Source of the DNA: Tretioscincus oriximinensis
Taxonomy: Eukaryota; Chordata; Lepidosauria; Squamata; Gymnophthalmidae
NCBI GenBank assembly: GCA_022410635.1
Contig: JAJVDF010000431.1
Span: 662,557 to 726,556 of the forward strand
Length of the DNA stretch: 64,000 nt
Direction: 5' to 3'
Below the pieces are notes generated by a model. The model did no database searches and was not told where the DNA came from. It saw nothing but the letters and a program-made list of their open reading frames with translations. Position numbers and translations under genes: made by a program. Within the stretch, counting starts at the first letter, position 1; the number at the start of each line of letters is the position of its first letter. Of the stretch, positions 34,108 through 45,411 are shown piece by piece.

Positions 34108-34312
34108 TTATGAAATCATAATAGAGTCACAGCGTTGAAAAGCCTTCAGGGTCTTGGGTCCCATCCTTACTCGATGCTGGATTCCTAAAACCATCCCAGA
34201 TAGGTGGCTGCCCAGTCTCAGTTTGAAGATTTCCACTAAAGGAGAACTCACTACCTCTTGTGTCAACTGATTTCACTGGCTGATCTCCCTTACTATAATA
34301 TTTGATTATAGG
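34108..34312 (-). mobile_element. CR1 3' tail (second subfamily)
   Basis: On the minus strand this is the same subfamily as 25970-26133: AACTCACTACCTCTTGTGTC, CCAGTCTCAGTTTGAAGA and GCTGGATTCCTAAAACCATCC appear on the plus strand. Confidence 0.7.
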
Positions 34313-34470
34313 TGCATCCACACCTTAATTTTCTTTTGCTATCCTACCATGATGAAAATGTCCTCCACATGTAACTGAGGGAACACAGCAATTGCATAAG
34401 AAATGCCCTGCAGAATTGGGCCCACAGCCGTCTTTCAAGTCTAAAGACACTAAGGCCACATCCCCATGCT

Positions 34471-35094
34471 TAGGATTGCCATACGTCCTGGGAAAGCGGG
34501 ACAATCCCGGTTTGGGGGACTAAAATGTAGTCCCCTCCAGGTTTTAAGACAAAATCCTGGCTTTTTACATTCCCCGATGCTGCATCGGGGAATATAAAAA
34601 TACAGGATTTTAAAGGAAAAGGAGCCATCAGAGCTGACGGCTGCAGCCCGAGCAACGCTTTCCGGGATCCTGGGAGGAACCTCAGAGCGTGCCGTAGCTG
34701 CTCCAATGCTGGAGGCNAAGTTTCACGCACCTGCTTGCAAAGCACGCCAATTCGTCTCCAGCAAAGGAATAGCTCTGTTCTCCTGTCACAAACCCAGGCA
34801 TTTTTCCTCCGCTAGAGGCGAGTTGGCGCGCTAGCAGGCGTGCAAAACCCNGCCTCCAGCATTGGAGCAGCTACGCACACACACACACGCGCACACACAC
34901 GCGCGCGCGCACACCCGGTTCTGCCTGTCTCACTACAAGCGTCCGTATGTGCGCGCAAGCGCATACGTGTTTGTACACGCGCGTGCACGCACCCCCACCC
35001 CCTCCCAGGACCCATGAAAGCGTTGCTCGGGCTGCAGCCGTCAGCTCTTACGGCTGCTTTGCCTTTAAAATCCTGCCAAAATATGGCAGCCCTA
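34471..35094. mobile_element. hAT-like foldback element
   Basis: Ends TAGGATTGCCATA and TATGGCAGCCCTA. Flanking CCCATGCT (34463-34470) and CCCATGCA (35095-35102) match at seven of eight bases. Long inner arms are also inverted: GTAGCTGCTCCAATGCTGGA and GCCCGAGCAACGCTTTC on the left recur as complements on the right. A CA/CG tract at 34873-34915 lies in the right half. No coding capacity. Confidence 0.85.
34873..34992. repeat. Alternating CA/CG tracts
   Basis: ACACACACACACGCGCACAC then CGCGCGCGCACACCC, and further TGTGCGCGCAAGCGCATACG. Purine-pyrimidine alternation of this kind favours Z-DNA. Confidence 0.8.
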
Positions 35095-35102
35095 CCCATG
35101 CA

Positions 35103-35539
35103 CAATTTCTACCAAGTTGGTAGCAACATCACCTTCAATCTATCCCATGAGCTCATGCATATACAGCAATTGTCGCAGAATTTCTAGCCATGCAATTTGT
35201 GTAATTCANCTGAGGGCATTTTGTAAAATCCGAAAGATAGCTTCATGGGGGCATTCAGCAGTGTGAATTTGGCAAATTTCAAGAGACTTCAGAATAACAT
35301 ATAAAAGTCAGTTGCCCCTTGGCTCACAGAGAATGCTTGTGAATTGTAGGAAAGCTAGCAGAGAATGCTGGGGATTGTAGTACGGCAAGCGTAGCAATGC
35401 CTTATGGGGCTTGTCATGTGATGAGATTGCCAAGCAATGTGTCGGAACAGCATGGAAGCTTTAAAGTACACGGGGGCAGATGTCGAACACATTTAAAAAG
35501 AAATAGTGAGGGAAACCCTTAGACATTGCAGTCTGATTT
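35103..35539. other. Unassigned sequence
   Basis: Contains GAATGCTGGGGATTGTAGTA, a motif common in DNA transposon ends, but no partner end was found. Confidence 0.3.
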
Positions 35540-35720
35540 TGTAAGGTATTCCAGCCCTTGATCGTTCTTGTTGCCCCTTTTTGTGCCTTCCCCTTTCTTA
35601 CTANGGTGTGGTGGGCAGAATTGTACCCATCATAGGCTTATAAAGAAGCTAAACAACACTTTCCAATTTGCTTTCCATTCCTTCCCTAATGACCCCCAGG
35701 CCTTCGCTTCCGATTTGCAG
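35540..35720 (-). mobile_element. Small internal CR1 fragment
   Basis: The plus strand resembles 18895-19085 of the large CR1: CAGCCCTTGATCGTTCTTGT and CATAGGCTTATAAAGAAGC, then TTCCCTAATGACCCCCA. It is a short decayed piece. Confidence 0.7.
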
Positions 35721-36269
35721 TACTTCCCTTCCAATGTAATGAGAAAGCAAGGAAGGCTCCATATGTTCAGCCTCCTATTGCATTCGGGGCATAAAAAAGG
35801 GCCAAAGAACTAAGCTTTTAAAATTAAAAACCTCCAAAGCAGCAGGGCACTTGAAACAGAGCAGTGTTTAATTTCTCTTCTCTTGTTTTAATTTATCACT
35901 TGCAGGGTAAAAATAGTAATAAGAGATGACAACCAGTTAGACACTGGAAACAGTATGATCTTTTTTCCCTTTTCTTCAAACAAAGCATTTTTTTGAAGGG
36001 GGGAAAGGCAGCAGCCAAATGTCAGCAGAGATACAGTGTTTCCTTGGAGCTTATGTTCGCAAAGCCCCCTGGGATTTGTAGTGAAATGCACTAGATTTTG
36101 TTCCCATTTTGTTATAAATCCAGGAGGAAGAAAGAAGCACCTGTACAATATAGGCACTTTATTTTGTGAGAGTGAGAACAGTGGACTAGCAGGCAGCCAT
36201 ATGGACTCACCTTGCGTCTATTCCCTTGTAGTTTCATTCTCTTCCTTATGCAAATGAAAACAGGCCTGC

Positions 36270-36473
36270 TAGGCTGACCAGATGACCCCTTTTGGGGGTG
36301 GGTTGAAAACCCAGTTTTGGGGTGCCTCCCAGTTTTCCCTAAGGATTTTTTTTTCAAAAATATTTTTTTTTTTTTTTTTTTTTTAATTTTTTTTTCCTCA
36401 GAAAAAAACAGGAGGCACCCCAAAAACGGGTTTTCAACCCCCCCCCCCCAAAAGGGATCATCTGGTCAGCCTA
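36270..36473. mobile_element. Family A hairpin element, copy 8
   Basis: Both ends are intact, with a T-rich loop and C-rich and G-rich runs in the arms. No clear target duplication. Confidence 0.93.
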
Positions 36474-36639
36474 GTAAAGGGAGAGAAGTGAATTAGCGCC
36501 TTTAAAAACCTTTATCCAATTGATAATAATACAATTTGAAGAAAAATATTTCAATTACTTAGAAGCTATTATATTTAACAGTATAAAATTCCTTCTAGTT
36601 TAAGAAAAAGAAAAAAAAATCAGAGAATCTGAAATCTTT

Positions 36640-36880
36640 AACATTTACAGGTTTTTTNTTTTATTTTAATGACTTTTTAATTTTATTTTATTTATACAGC
36701 TACTACTTCATTGATTGTAGTTTTCAAAGTCATATTTTACTTTTATCTTTTTAATTAAACATTTACAGGTTTTTTTTTNATTTTAATGACTTTTTTTACT
36801 TTATTTTATTTATACAGCTATTACTTTCATGATTGACGTTTTAAAAGTCATATATTACTATTATATTTTTAACTATTTAT
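36640..36880 (+). repeat. Tandem duplication of an AT-rich 118 bp unit
   Basis: AACATTTACAGGTTTTTT starts at 36640 and again at 36758. ATTTTATTTATACAGCTA and AAAGTCATAT recur at the same spacing. Two units only. Confidence 0.8.
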
Positions 36881-37004
36881 TTTTAGTTTGTCTGTATTAT
36901 GATCCAAAAAGTATTCCTGGGGTAAATAGGAATTTCTTTACAGATTTTCTGCACCTATGAAGTTCCTAGTACACCTCAGAAAGGAGATTATTCTTTGGGA
37001 TTAT

Positions 37005-37069
37005 TTTTGGGAGGCACCCCCAAAATGGGTTTTCATCCCCCCCAAAAAGGGGTCATCTGGTCATCCTAC
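37005..37069. mobile_element. Family A element, right arm only
   Basis: GGGAGGCACCCCCAAAATGG, then CCCAAAAAGGGGTCATCTGG and TCATCCTA. The left arm is absent. Confidence 0.8.
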
Positions 37070-37289
37070 TTACGAAACACCACTCTGAAGAAAAGTCTGA
37101 TAGTCAATTCAAACTTTCATTGGATTCATGTTTGTGGCATTTCATTGGATTCATGTTTGTGTGGCATACTAAGGCTGCCCGATTGCAATCACGATGTCTC
37201 TGTCATACCAGCTAATGGACTTTTGACACTCAACTCAGAACCAACGTCCTTTTCCCCAGGATATTCTGTAGCCCTATTTGGGCATCATT

Positions 37290-37815
37290 ACTGAAACCTC
37301 CCAAACCACCATGCCTGCGGCCATGGGGACGAGAAGCCTTTTTGTGTATTTACCTTCTTAATGGGATTACCAGGATACCACAAGGAAGAGATATACAAGA
37401 TAATGCAACTGAGCATGCTCAACAGTGACAGGAGCTCCTGGAAGCCAAATATCCAACAAGGAGTCCAAAAATCTGGTGCAGCCCTGGGACACCACTTCCT
37501 AGATGCAACCCTGGTTCCCATTTTCCCAGAAGTAAATACCGGAAGTAACGTCAAAATGATGTCGCTTCAAGTAAAATGGCTGCACCCAGGGTGAAGGGAT
37601 TTTCTGGTGTAATCCTGCAAGAGATCTCACATCTCGTGCGATGCAACGGTACACTATCTCCCGAGANTGATGTGCAGTATTTGGGGCATGGCCTGTATTG
37701 CTCAGCATTTACTTCCTGATTGTCCTCTCANCTATTCCACAGGCTTTCTAATGGTTTGCTTGCAAAAGGATAAAAAAGGTATGCACAGACTCATGACTGG
37801 GTTATTCCAGATTTT
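37290..37815 (+). repeat. Family E repeat with about 270 bp extra sequence
   Basis: GCCATGGGGACGAGAAGCC, TTAATGGGATTACCAGGATA and GAGCATGCTCAACAG match 44640-44765. After extra sequence, TTTCTAATGGTTTGCTTGCA and TGACTGGGTTATTCC match 44812-44870. Confidence 0.7.
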
Positions 37816-37899
37816 TAAAAAATTGTGATTTTTACCCTGGCATCTGCACAGGGCCTAAAACACTCCAGTATGGTTGATATTGCTATGTATTTATTATGT

Positions 37900-38650
37900 A
37901 GACAATTAATAGCAGTAAAAGATGAAGTGTTAAGAGAAATATATGGAACTTGGAGAATGGACACATAGATGCAAGAAGAAATAAGAAAGGAAATAAAAAG
38001 AATAAAAGACTGTAAAAATAACTGACAGAAATGCAAAGAAAAATGTTAGATAAATGGTAAACAACATATTTACCACATATTAGATAAATTGTATAGAACT
38101 ATCAAATTATTTTGCTGATATTCCTAGAATTCGTTGGCTTGGATGCCAAGAAAGAGGAATTTTTATACATGTGATATGGGAATGTGATAAAGACCTGGAA
38201 TATTGGGGAAAGGTGGAAAGTGAAACCAATGTAATGTTGAATTTACAATTAAGATGAGTAAGTAAAATGGTGAAAACACATAGAGGTATGGAAAATATTA
38301 TGTTCTAGTAGGAGAATGGAAGGATGGCCCAAATTGGACATATGAATATATAATCAATACAATAGAAGAATAGATGTCGAATTGTAGGATTATCAGTCTG
38401 AAAAATGTACNGAAACTTGCAGACTGTAGTGGTTGGCAATTAAAAATTATTTGGGGGCGTAATTGAGGAGTGACGCTACAAAATTAAGATTCCTATTTAT
38501 ATTTCACATGCAGCCCCTTGGTAAGGATTGAAATGTATACATGTAGGGGAAAGAGAATTGAAATGGAGAAGATAGAAAATTGGGGGAAATGTTTAAAATA
38601 CTGTATTGAATACTAAAAATTCTATTTAAATAAAGTGTTTTGAACTATAA
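37900..38650 (+). mobile_element. Decayed L1-type LINE 3' region
   Basis: One frame at 38127-38235 reads RWLGCQERGIFIHVIWECDK followed by DLEYWGKVESETN, resembling the C-terminal Cys/His end of L1 ORF2. The UTR-like tail ends TAAATAAAGTGTTTTGAACT plus an A-rich run. Confidence 0.6.
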
Positions 38651-40084
38651 AAAAAAGAAAAGGTGTTGCTATATGTTGTGTTCCACTACACAAACAAAAC
38701 ACCAAAGGAACAAATGTTTATTTTGCATTAATTCTGTGCTTGGCACTTGGAAACAGAATTCCCTGCATAGGGCAAATCTTTATACATTTTCTTTCTTAAT
38801 ATATATTTTACATTCCCACTTATTACCCTCTTTAATATTCATAATACTGAACTCCCCCTCCCTCCCCCACACGCTAGGAACATAAATACATTTATCTACA
38901 ACACACCAAAACAAATCTCTATTCTGTCATTTCTGCACTTGTATTTGTATTCTTGCTCAGCTTTTAAAACATAGTAGCCTGCATTAAGTGTCACCTGTTT
39001 NCATGTTTTAAAACTAATTGAAAAATTATATTTTACCATGTCATGCTGTTTCTTTACTCATGTTATCTAAGTGCTCAGTGGCTGAACTGTACTGTTTAAA
39101 TAGAAGAGGAAGAGAAAGAGGAGAAGGAAGGCAGAGGAGGGGAGGAGGAGAAGGAGGAGGAGAAGAAGAAGAGGAAGGAGGAGAAGGAGGAAGAGCAAAA
39201 GGTTTTTATATCTCACTTTTCTCAGCACAAAAGAAATCAAAGCAGATGAGTATCAAACAGACACCTTCTGGAGTAGGTGGGGCTGAGAGAGTTCCGGAGA
39301 AGTGTGACTCAGCTGGCTTTTGTGAAAAGTGCAGAATCAAACTGGAAGACTTCCAGATAAGAGTCTTGACACTCTAACCACTGCACCAGACTGCCTCTCC
39401 AGTACCACTTACACAACATTTTCAAAATAGAAACAGTGAGCTAAAAATCTTGCCTTTTAAAACTCGTTCTTTCCAAGCAGGTTCAAAGTCTGCACCCAGA
39501 CAAGATCATTCGTCCGCTAGAAATTCAGATTTGTGCTACATTTACCACACCAGGCAAATATAATCTGACAGTATTTCAGGTTATCGGATTATCGGTTTGG
39601 TGGTGGTGGTGGAGGGAACCCCAGCTATCGAAGCAAAACGTATGGTTTCTGTGCAAAGGCAGTGATGTTTGGAAAGTTTTGGTTAGAAATTACATTTTGG
39701 CCACTTTTAAGCTGGGAAGAGGAACTAGCCAATGATATTTGCCTGCTTGCACGATGGATAGCTGATCTCTGCACATACATACTTCATATGCATAATGGTA
39801 GGTGTTAATCTGGGTCCAGAATATCTAGCTAAATATCTGCTATCTACCATTTTCTTGTTAATCTCTAAGGTGCTGCAAGACCCCCTTGCTAGATATTGTA
39901 TAGAAAATGAGTAATATGTGAAACTTTTTTTTATATAAAATAACTTCTAGCAACATATGACCGTAATAAAAGTTCCTTAATGGTAGACAAAGCCACGACA
40001 TAACCATTTTTCTGCAATATAAATAAATGTCTGCTTACATCCTCACAAATCCTCAAGGGGGCAGAGTGAGGGGTGGGGGGATCC
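38651..40084. other. AT-rich unassigned sequence around an S2 SINE
   Basis: 38651-39097 is probably LINE-derived but unconfirmed. 39401-40084 contains a family B-like terminus at 39860-39897 and otherwise nothing recognised. Confidence 0.3.
39098..39400 (-). mobile_element. SINE S2 with purine-rich tail
   Basis: The plus strand has a GGAGAAG-rich tract (39098-39200), then TTTATATCTCACTTTTCTCA, ACCTTCTGGAGTAGGTGGGG, and the head ACACTCTAACCACTGCACCA read backwards. Confidence 0.8.
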
Positions 40085-40304
40085 AATATTGACAACATCC
40101 AATAGCATTTGGTAGGCAGGACTACTGAATTTCCTCCTGACCACCATATTTAAAGGCTCATATGGAGAGTATGTCATGTGCATAGAAAATCTCACTTGTC
40201 AGGAACTGATAAAGCAGCAAAACCCAAACTATAAAGCAAAAGTGTAAACAAGGTCAAGCAAAACCAATAAATCGATAACCCAGATGACCCAATAAACCGA
40301 TAAC
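40085..40304 (-). repeat. Family C dispersed repeat
   Basis: TGACAACATCCAATAGCATT, TTTCCTCCTGACCACCATAT and CTCACTTGTCAGGAACTGAT follow the family C order, ending AACCAATAAATCGATAAC. Confidence 0.65.
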
Positions 40305-40316
40305 CTGTTCTGACAA

Positions 40317-40814
40317 TTTCAGAGAATTAGCCGTGNTAGTCTAGTAGAAAGTCCAGCAAAGGAGCTAGCAGCACTTTGAGACTAACTTGAGAAAAGTAGG
40401 TGGCATAAGAAGAAGAAGAAGAAGAAGAACTGGGTTCTTATACTCCGCTTTTCTCACCTTTCAAAGGGACTCAAAGTGGCTTACAAGGATATATTTTGCC
40501 CGAAGGTTTCCATTCTATCTTCCCCACCAGGCTATGGTGCTTCCCATGTATCTACTTGCAGTCAGTTGCAATTTCTTGCAGTTCCTGCTTTCGAATAGCT
40601 GGGTTGGCTAGTGGAAGGTGCTCACCCCTCCCTACGTCCGACTCAGGGCTTCGAAACCCCATATCCCAACTGAGAGACAGATTCCTTAGCGACTGAGGTA
40701 TCCGTGCCTGCTTTCGTAGACACATCTGTCTGAAGAAGTAGACNTGTCTACGAAAGCTTCTGCCACCCACTTTTCTCAAGTTAGTCTCAAAGTGCTGTTA
40801 GCTCCTTTGCTGGA
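40317..40814. mobile_element. Family B foldback element with 12 bp duplication and nested SINE
   Basis: Same arms as 2804-2963 plus an outer TTTCAGAGAATTAGCCGTG segment. It is flanked by CTGTTCTGACAA on both sides (40305-40316 and 40815-40826). The SINE S1 at 40410-40710 splits it. Confidence 0.85.
40410..40710 (-). mobile_element. SINE S1 inserted in a foldback repeat
   Basis: A nearly complete S1. The (AAG)n tail is at 40410-40428, then GGTTCTTATACTCCGCTTTT, and the head ends GCGACTGAGGTATCCGTGCC. It interrupts the foldback repeat 40317-40814 between GGTGGCATAAG and CTTTCGTAGACAC. Confidence 0.92.
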
Positions 40815-40969
40815 CTGTTCTGACAAGTACTTTTAATCCATCTTCAGTTCTGAAGAACTGGACTAAACCNGGGGGAAATGGCGTTTTTCCCTAATGAAGG
40901 TGATGTTGTGTTACACACATTTATCAGTGGTGGGATTAAAATAATTTAACAGCCACTTCTCTGCCCCAA

Positions 40970-41110
40970 TTCAGAATGCCCCACCCCAGGCTCTACCTCC
41001 TGCCAGAAACAAAGATGGTGTTCCTAGAAAAAGCAACCAGAAATGACATCACTTAAGATGGCATTCCTGGAAGTTGCCACTGGAAAGGACCCCAGGAAGT
41101 GGTGAAGGAG
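40970..41110 (+). repeat. Family G-related repeat
   Basis: CTGCCAGAAACAAAGATGGT, GAAATGACATCACTTAAGAT and GGCATTCCTGGAAGTTGCCA. Confidence 0.6.
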
Positions 41111-41904
41111 AAATCCAGTTCCCTCCCATTTTGTTTCCTGCTTTAGTCCAGTTCTTATGACTGAACAGTATCTTAGTCCAGTTGTTTAGGCCTAGGGATT
41201 GGTTAAAAGTGTGTGTTGGAAAAGCACNTAAATTGCAGAATAACCAAGTGGTGTGTAGATGCAGGCTAGGAATACTTCTTGCTTTGGACATGCTTTGGAA
41301 GGAATTTTATTGTTCTTTCTCTCCTGGGAAGAATCCACAAAATCCCGAAAGGGCAAAACCAAACATCTCTTTGAGGAGAGAGATTTCAGTTCAAGGACAA
41401 CGTCTTTTGGCTACAGCAGTGAAAGATGGTGGTGGGTTTGAATTCATAATTATAGTGGCAAGACAGGGGAGAGATGACATTGCAACAATGGCCTCGGATT
41501 GGCAGTGCAGATCTATAAAATAAAGGCTTCAGGATCCGTTCCTTGCATCTGGATATTGCGGAGGAAACACAAGCTCTGAACTTCCTCTATGTTGTTCGCG
41601 TCATTGTCTTAAGTTTTATTGCATATATTATATAGATGCCCTCTCTGTGACCTGTTTCCTGCCAACGGGGCCGTTTTCTCCAGAAATCCATCAGAGATGG
41701 ACATCACTCAAGGCCTTTGATGCCAGTTTCCTGGCTCTGTCACTTCTTTGGAGCGCAGTTAAACATGGCTTGAATTTCCTTTCAGCTGATGTTCCTCTTA
41801 CACAAGTCATGCCCTAAGTTGAAAAATTCACAAAGGAGAAGCTTATTAACAAAACTACTGAGATCCTNGTTTGTGGCCACCACGATGGCAACTCGAAGCA
41901 CCAC
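41111..41904 (-). other. TBX15: Probable TBX15 3' untranslated region and poly(A) candidates
   Basis: The sequence downstream of the TBX15 stop codon has no recognisable repeat until about 41110, so it probably holds the 3' UTR. Two AATAAA hexamers are present on the minus strand, at 41615-41620 (about 285 nt after the stop) and at 41306-41311 (about 595 nt after it). Which one is used cannot be decided from sequence. The extent of the UTR is inferred. Confidence 0.45.
41615..41620 (-). promoter_or_regulatory. Candidate polyadenylation signal of TBX15
   Basis: A canonical AATAAA hexamer on the coding strand, about 285 nt downstream of the TBX15 stop. A second copy lies at 41306-41311. Usage is not demonstrated. 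Confidence 0.3.
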
Positions 41905-42692
41905 TTACACCATGTGGACGGACATTTGTGAGGAAGGACCGGGTACGGCTCCATATTGTCTGTTATCACAGGTGTTAGCTGCTGGTGGCTGACTGTTGCT
42001 GGGAGGACTGATCANGTGCATTGGGTGATCCATGCCTGCTGAGAGATACTGCCTCTCCCCAAAGGCCCCGTTGGAAGGCGAAGAGCAAAGTAAAGTGCTT
42101 TGGCTGTTGGCCAGTTTCTCAGGGCTTCCTGACAACCTGGGAGAAGCTGGGAAGTTGTATCCATACAAGTTGTAAGGATTGTGAAGGGAGAAGGCATTGT
42201 AAGAGCCCTGCTGCATGTGGCCACCGCTAAACATGTGTGAAGAAGAAGAGGTGGAGGCAGGGTTGCCAGCTTGCATGACGTACTGGAACTGAGAGGCTGG
42301 AAATGAGCCCAGCTGGCCACCATAGGCTTCCATCTTGCTGTTGTTGGGCAGTGAAGAAGGAGNGGGCATTCCCGAAATCAAAGATGGAGTCCGCTGAGGC
42401 ATGAAGTTCTCAGAAGGCTGGGTAGCGGAAGTGCCACCGCTCTGCAGCCGATTGTATCCACTGTCGCTCAGCCCCGGATAGCTTTGCAGGGCGGCCATGT
42501 TGCTTCTTGCGCANGGGGGGTAGTCAGAGAGGTTAAGATTGCAGAGTTGACTCTCCCGGCAACCCACGTTGAAGGAGTTGGGGCCCAAGTGAAAAGCTGG
42601 AGGTGAACAGGATGGTGAAAGGAGGTGAGAAGAGGCAGAAGGGGAGGGTGTTCCGGTGCTGGAGGTTGTCGGAGAAGTACCTGTGCTGCCCC
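41905..42692 (-). CDS. TBX15: TBX15 terminal coding exon (C-terminal transactivation/repression region)
   Basis: This exon encodes the C-terminal half of the T-box transcription factor TBX15, which acts in the nucleus. From family knowledge, TBX15 works in limb, craniofacial and dermal patterning and in skeletal muscle and adipose tissue. Read on the minus strand, the frame is open for 261 residues after two bases that complete a split glycine codon, and it stops at 41905-41907. The product is Ser/Pro/Asn rich. It contains NVGCRESQLCNLNLSDYP, SNMAALQSYPGLSDSGYNRL, HNPYNLYGYNF, QSTLLCSSPSNGAFGERQYL and the C-terminus SSQMSVHMV, which match human TBX15 as I remember it. A polypyrimidine run and AG acceptor at 42693-42694 precede the exon. 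Three codons contain unresolved bases (42015, 42363, 42514), and no frameshift is seen. The closest paralogues are TBX18 and TBX22, but the residue pattern favours TBX15. Confidence 0.96.
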
Positions 42693-42879
42693 CTAAAGAA
42701 AGAGAAAAAACACTGAGAGATCTCTAAATTAGAGCACAGCCATTCCTATTTATTTACCATGTTCGTATTGATTTGATCGTATTTGTGTCCTACAATTCCA
42801 AAAAAAAGCTCAAGGTGGCTTAGAGAAATAAATATATGTAATGGACAATTTTTTCAATAATTACTATATGGCCAGTATA

Positions 42880-43040
42880 TCGCTCCCCTCTTGTGTCCTT
42901 TTTGGTGGTGCCCTCCCAAAGCTCTGGAGGTTTACCAATCACCAACACTGTATAGTTTTCAGTGCCTGATTACCTTTTCATTCAGGTCTTTGATTCTTAG
43001 ATCCCTCTGGGTTTTGTCCTGCTAGGGCAGATGGGTGGGT
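42880..43040 (+). mobile_element. Probable L2 remnant in the TBX15 intron
   Basis: GGTGGTGCCCTCCCAAAGCT and TACCTTTTCATTCAGGTC, then GGGCAGATGGGTGGGTTAG, follow the order of the L2 tail seen at 32600-32760. Weak. Confidence 0.4.
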
Positions 43041-43079
43041 TAGAGAGAGAAAGGGACTGTCTATTTTAAATCTCTCTCT

Positions 43080-43238
43080 TAGGCTGACCGGATGACCCCT
43101 CAGTTTTTTCTGAGGAAAAATGTTTCAAAAAAAGTTTTTTTTCAATTTTTTTTGTTTTTTTTTTCCTCAGCAAAAAACAGGAGGCACCCCCAAAAAAGGT
43201 TTTCAACCCCCCCCCCAAGGGGTTATCTGGTCAGCCTA
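43080..43238. mobile_element. Family A hairpin element, copy 9 (TBX15 intron)
   Basis: TAGGCTGACCGGATGACCCC start and TTATCTGGTCAGCCTA end. The left arm is shortened, so the hairpin is asymmetric. The flanks are CT-rich on both sides. Confidence 0.88.
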
Positions 43239-44634
43239 CTCTCTCAACATATATATTTCCCAGAGTCACAATAGTTTCTGAAAGCTCTGCAATTGGGCAA
43301 CATTTGAACTAATCCCAGGGCCTGATGTCGTTCTAAAACCAGGGTCAAGCCNGAAGTTGTTGCCATGGAACCCGGCCCAGCCCAGCAGCTGGAACAACAA
43401 AGGAACAACAAAGGAACAGGGAAGGAGAAACAAAGGAGAGACGAAGAATAAGCTAGACGTCTGCAGCATTACACTAAGGCTTATTCCACTAGTATTTTAA
43501 TAATTTGTATGTTTATCTTTGAAATAGACCCAGCAACCTGTTCCACAGGGAATGTTGGGAAGATCATACTTTGGAATCTTTCCCTTTCATCCACGTTATC
43601 AGTGGTTGCAGTGTTGAATGGAGAAAGGTCCTATGGGCGTACAGTGGAAGCAATATTCTTGAAACCAGTGAATCAGGAGAGAAATTAAAGGTAATACTAT
43701 GCTTTACATACATGTAAGAATCTAATACCATAATGCCTGTTTTTTTGTGGGGGAATCCAATGGTACTTGAAAGTTGTTCTTTGAAATGATTTTCACTTTT
43801 CATGTTTTAGCCTAGGCTTGTTCCTCAAAAGCCTTTCGGTTACTCTGTCAATACAATCAATAACCCAGCTCTTGTCTTTCAGTAACTTATTTCCAACTTA
43901 TAAAACATTCAAAACTTCTCCCTCTATAAACTGCCCCCTCTTTTCTCATTCAACTTTTCTTAAAGAAGCCACAGCTTTTTTCACATTTAGGACATTCCGC
44001 CTCATATGCGCAAACACGATTTGATTGGCTCTTCCGGGTGTCATACAAAAAGCACCCCAANGTATGATTGGATTATAAAAAGCAGGTCATCTGGAATATA
44101 TAAACTTTTATTATAGTAGAGATTTCATTTATGTTTATTTTCTATGCTTAAACTGCATACTTTATTAAAATAAAAATAATAGTATATGCTTATCAAACAT
44201 ACAAACAATAAACTCAATTAAATAGTAATTTTATTTTATTTCCATCCACCTCATCAAGAATTGTGATTTATTAAACTGAAAGACACTTAAAACCTGAGCA
44301 CAGACCATATTATTGCATTATAATTGTTAAGAAAAATAGAGCAATTCAACCCATAGTTTTATATATTTCACCATCTGCAAGGTATTCTAGGGACCTAATT
44401 CAGAACACTCTGCAGCATGTTGTGACAGGTCCCTTTAGGTTGCTGTTCATTATTTACTTAACCTTCGTTTAGACTCTAGGTCTCAATTCAGCACAGACTA
44501 ATGCTCTAGACACACTAGGTTTTCCCCATGATTGTTCTGCCCCACGTGCTAAAAGAGTTTTCACAAGGAACTAGAAAGTTTTAGCAATGCATCTGGAAAA
44601 AAGGTCCTTTGTCCCTTTGCTGATGTTTCTGAAA
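43239..44634. other. TBX15 intron, unassigned AT-rich sequence
   Basis: No repeat or exon recognised. 44090-44350 is strongly AT-rich. Confidence 0.35.
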
Positions 44635-44872
44635 TGGCCATGCCTGCAGCAGCCATGGAGACGAGAAGCCTTCCTGTGTGTACAATCCTTAATGGGATTA
44701 CCAGGATACTGCCAGATATTAACACAAGGCAAGGCAAAATCACATACTGAGCATGCTCAGTAGTTACTTCCTGGTTAGTCATTTTGACTGTTTCACGTGG
44801 ATTTAAAGGTTTTCTAATGGTTTGTTTGGGAAAGGATGAAAGTAAGTATGCACGATTGGGTTATTTCGGAAC
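44635..44872 (+). repeat. Family E repeat, compact copy
   Basis: GCAGCAGCCATGGAGACGAG, TTAATGGGATTACCAGGATA, GAGCATGCTCAGTAG and TTTCTAATGGTTTGTTTGGG in one uninterrupted block. Confidence 0.7.
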
Positions 44873-45048
44873 TTAATGCCATTGCTTAACACAAGGTTCA
44901 GTTATTTTCATTGGTGTGAAATTAAAATCCTTAAATAAAATTTGCATGTTTTTTTAAACAATTTGGAGCAGCTAAATTAGCAATAATAGTAAAAAAATAT
45001 TTAAAAGTGTTTGCCGGATTTTAGTATTTGCTACTACACACTTCTAGT

Positions 45049-45356
45049 CAGCATGAATGGCTCAGTTGCTAAGGAGGTGATCTCTCGCCTGGGAGATGGG
45101 GTTTCGAAGCCCGGGGTGGGATGGGGTGAGCACCTTCCACTAGCCTGTAGCTCTAGCCAACCCAGCTATTCGAAAACAAGAATTGCAAGAAATTGCAACT
45201 GATTACAACAAGATAACTGGGAACCAGCAGAGCCTAGTGGGAATGACAGAATGTAAGCCTTTGGGCAAAAAATACCCTTGTAAGCCACTTTGAGTCCCTT
45301 TGGATGAGAAAAGTGGGTTATAAAAAGTCAGTTTTTCGTCTTCTTTTTCTTATAGT
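45049..45356 (+). mobile_element. SINE S1 in the TBX15 intron
   Basis: A-box-like TGGCTCAGTTGCTAAGG, B-box-like GGTTTCGAAGCCC, then CACTAGCCTGTAGCTCTAGC and TTGTAAGCCACTTTGAGTCC, with a CTTCTTTTTCTT tail. Confidence 0.9.
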
Positions 45357-45411
45357 TTTTAAAGCTGTGGCCACACAACTTCTTTTAGAGAACCTTCAGA
45401 GCTCCTTCTAT

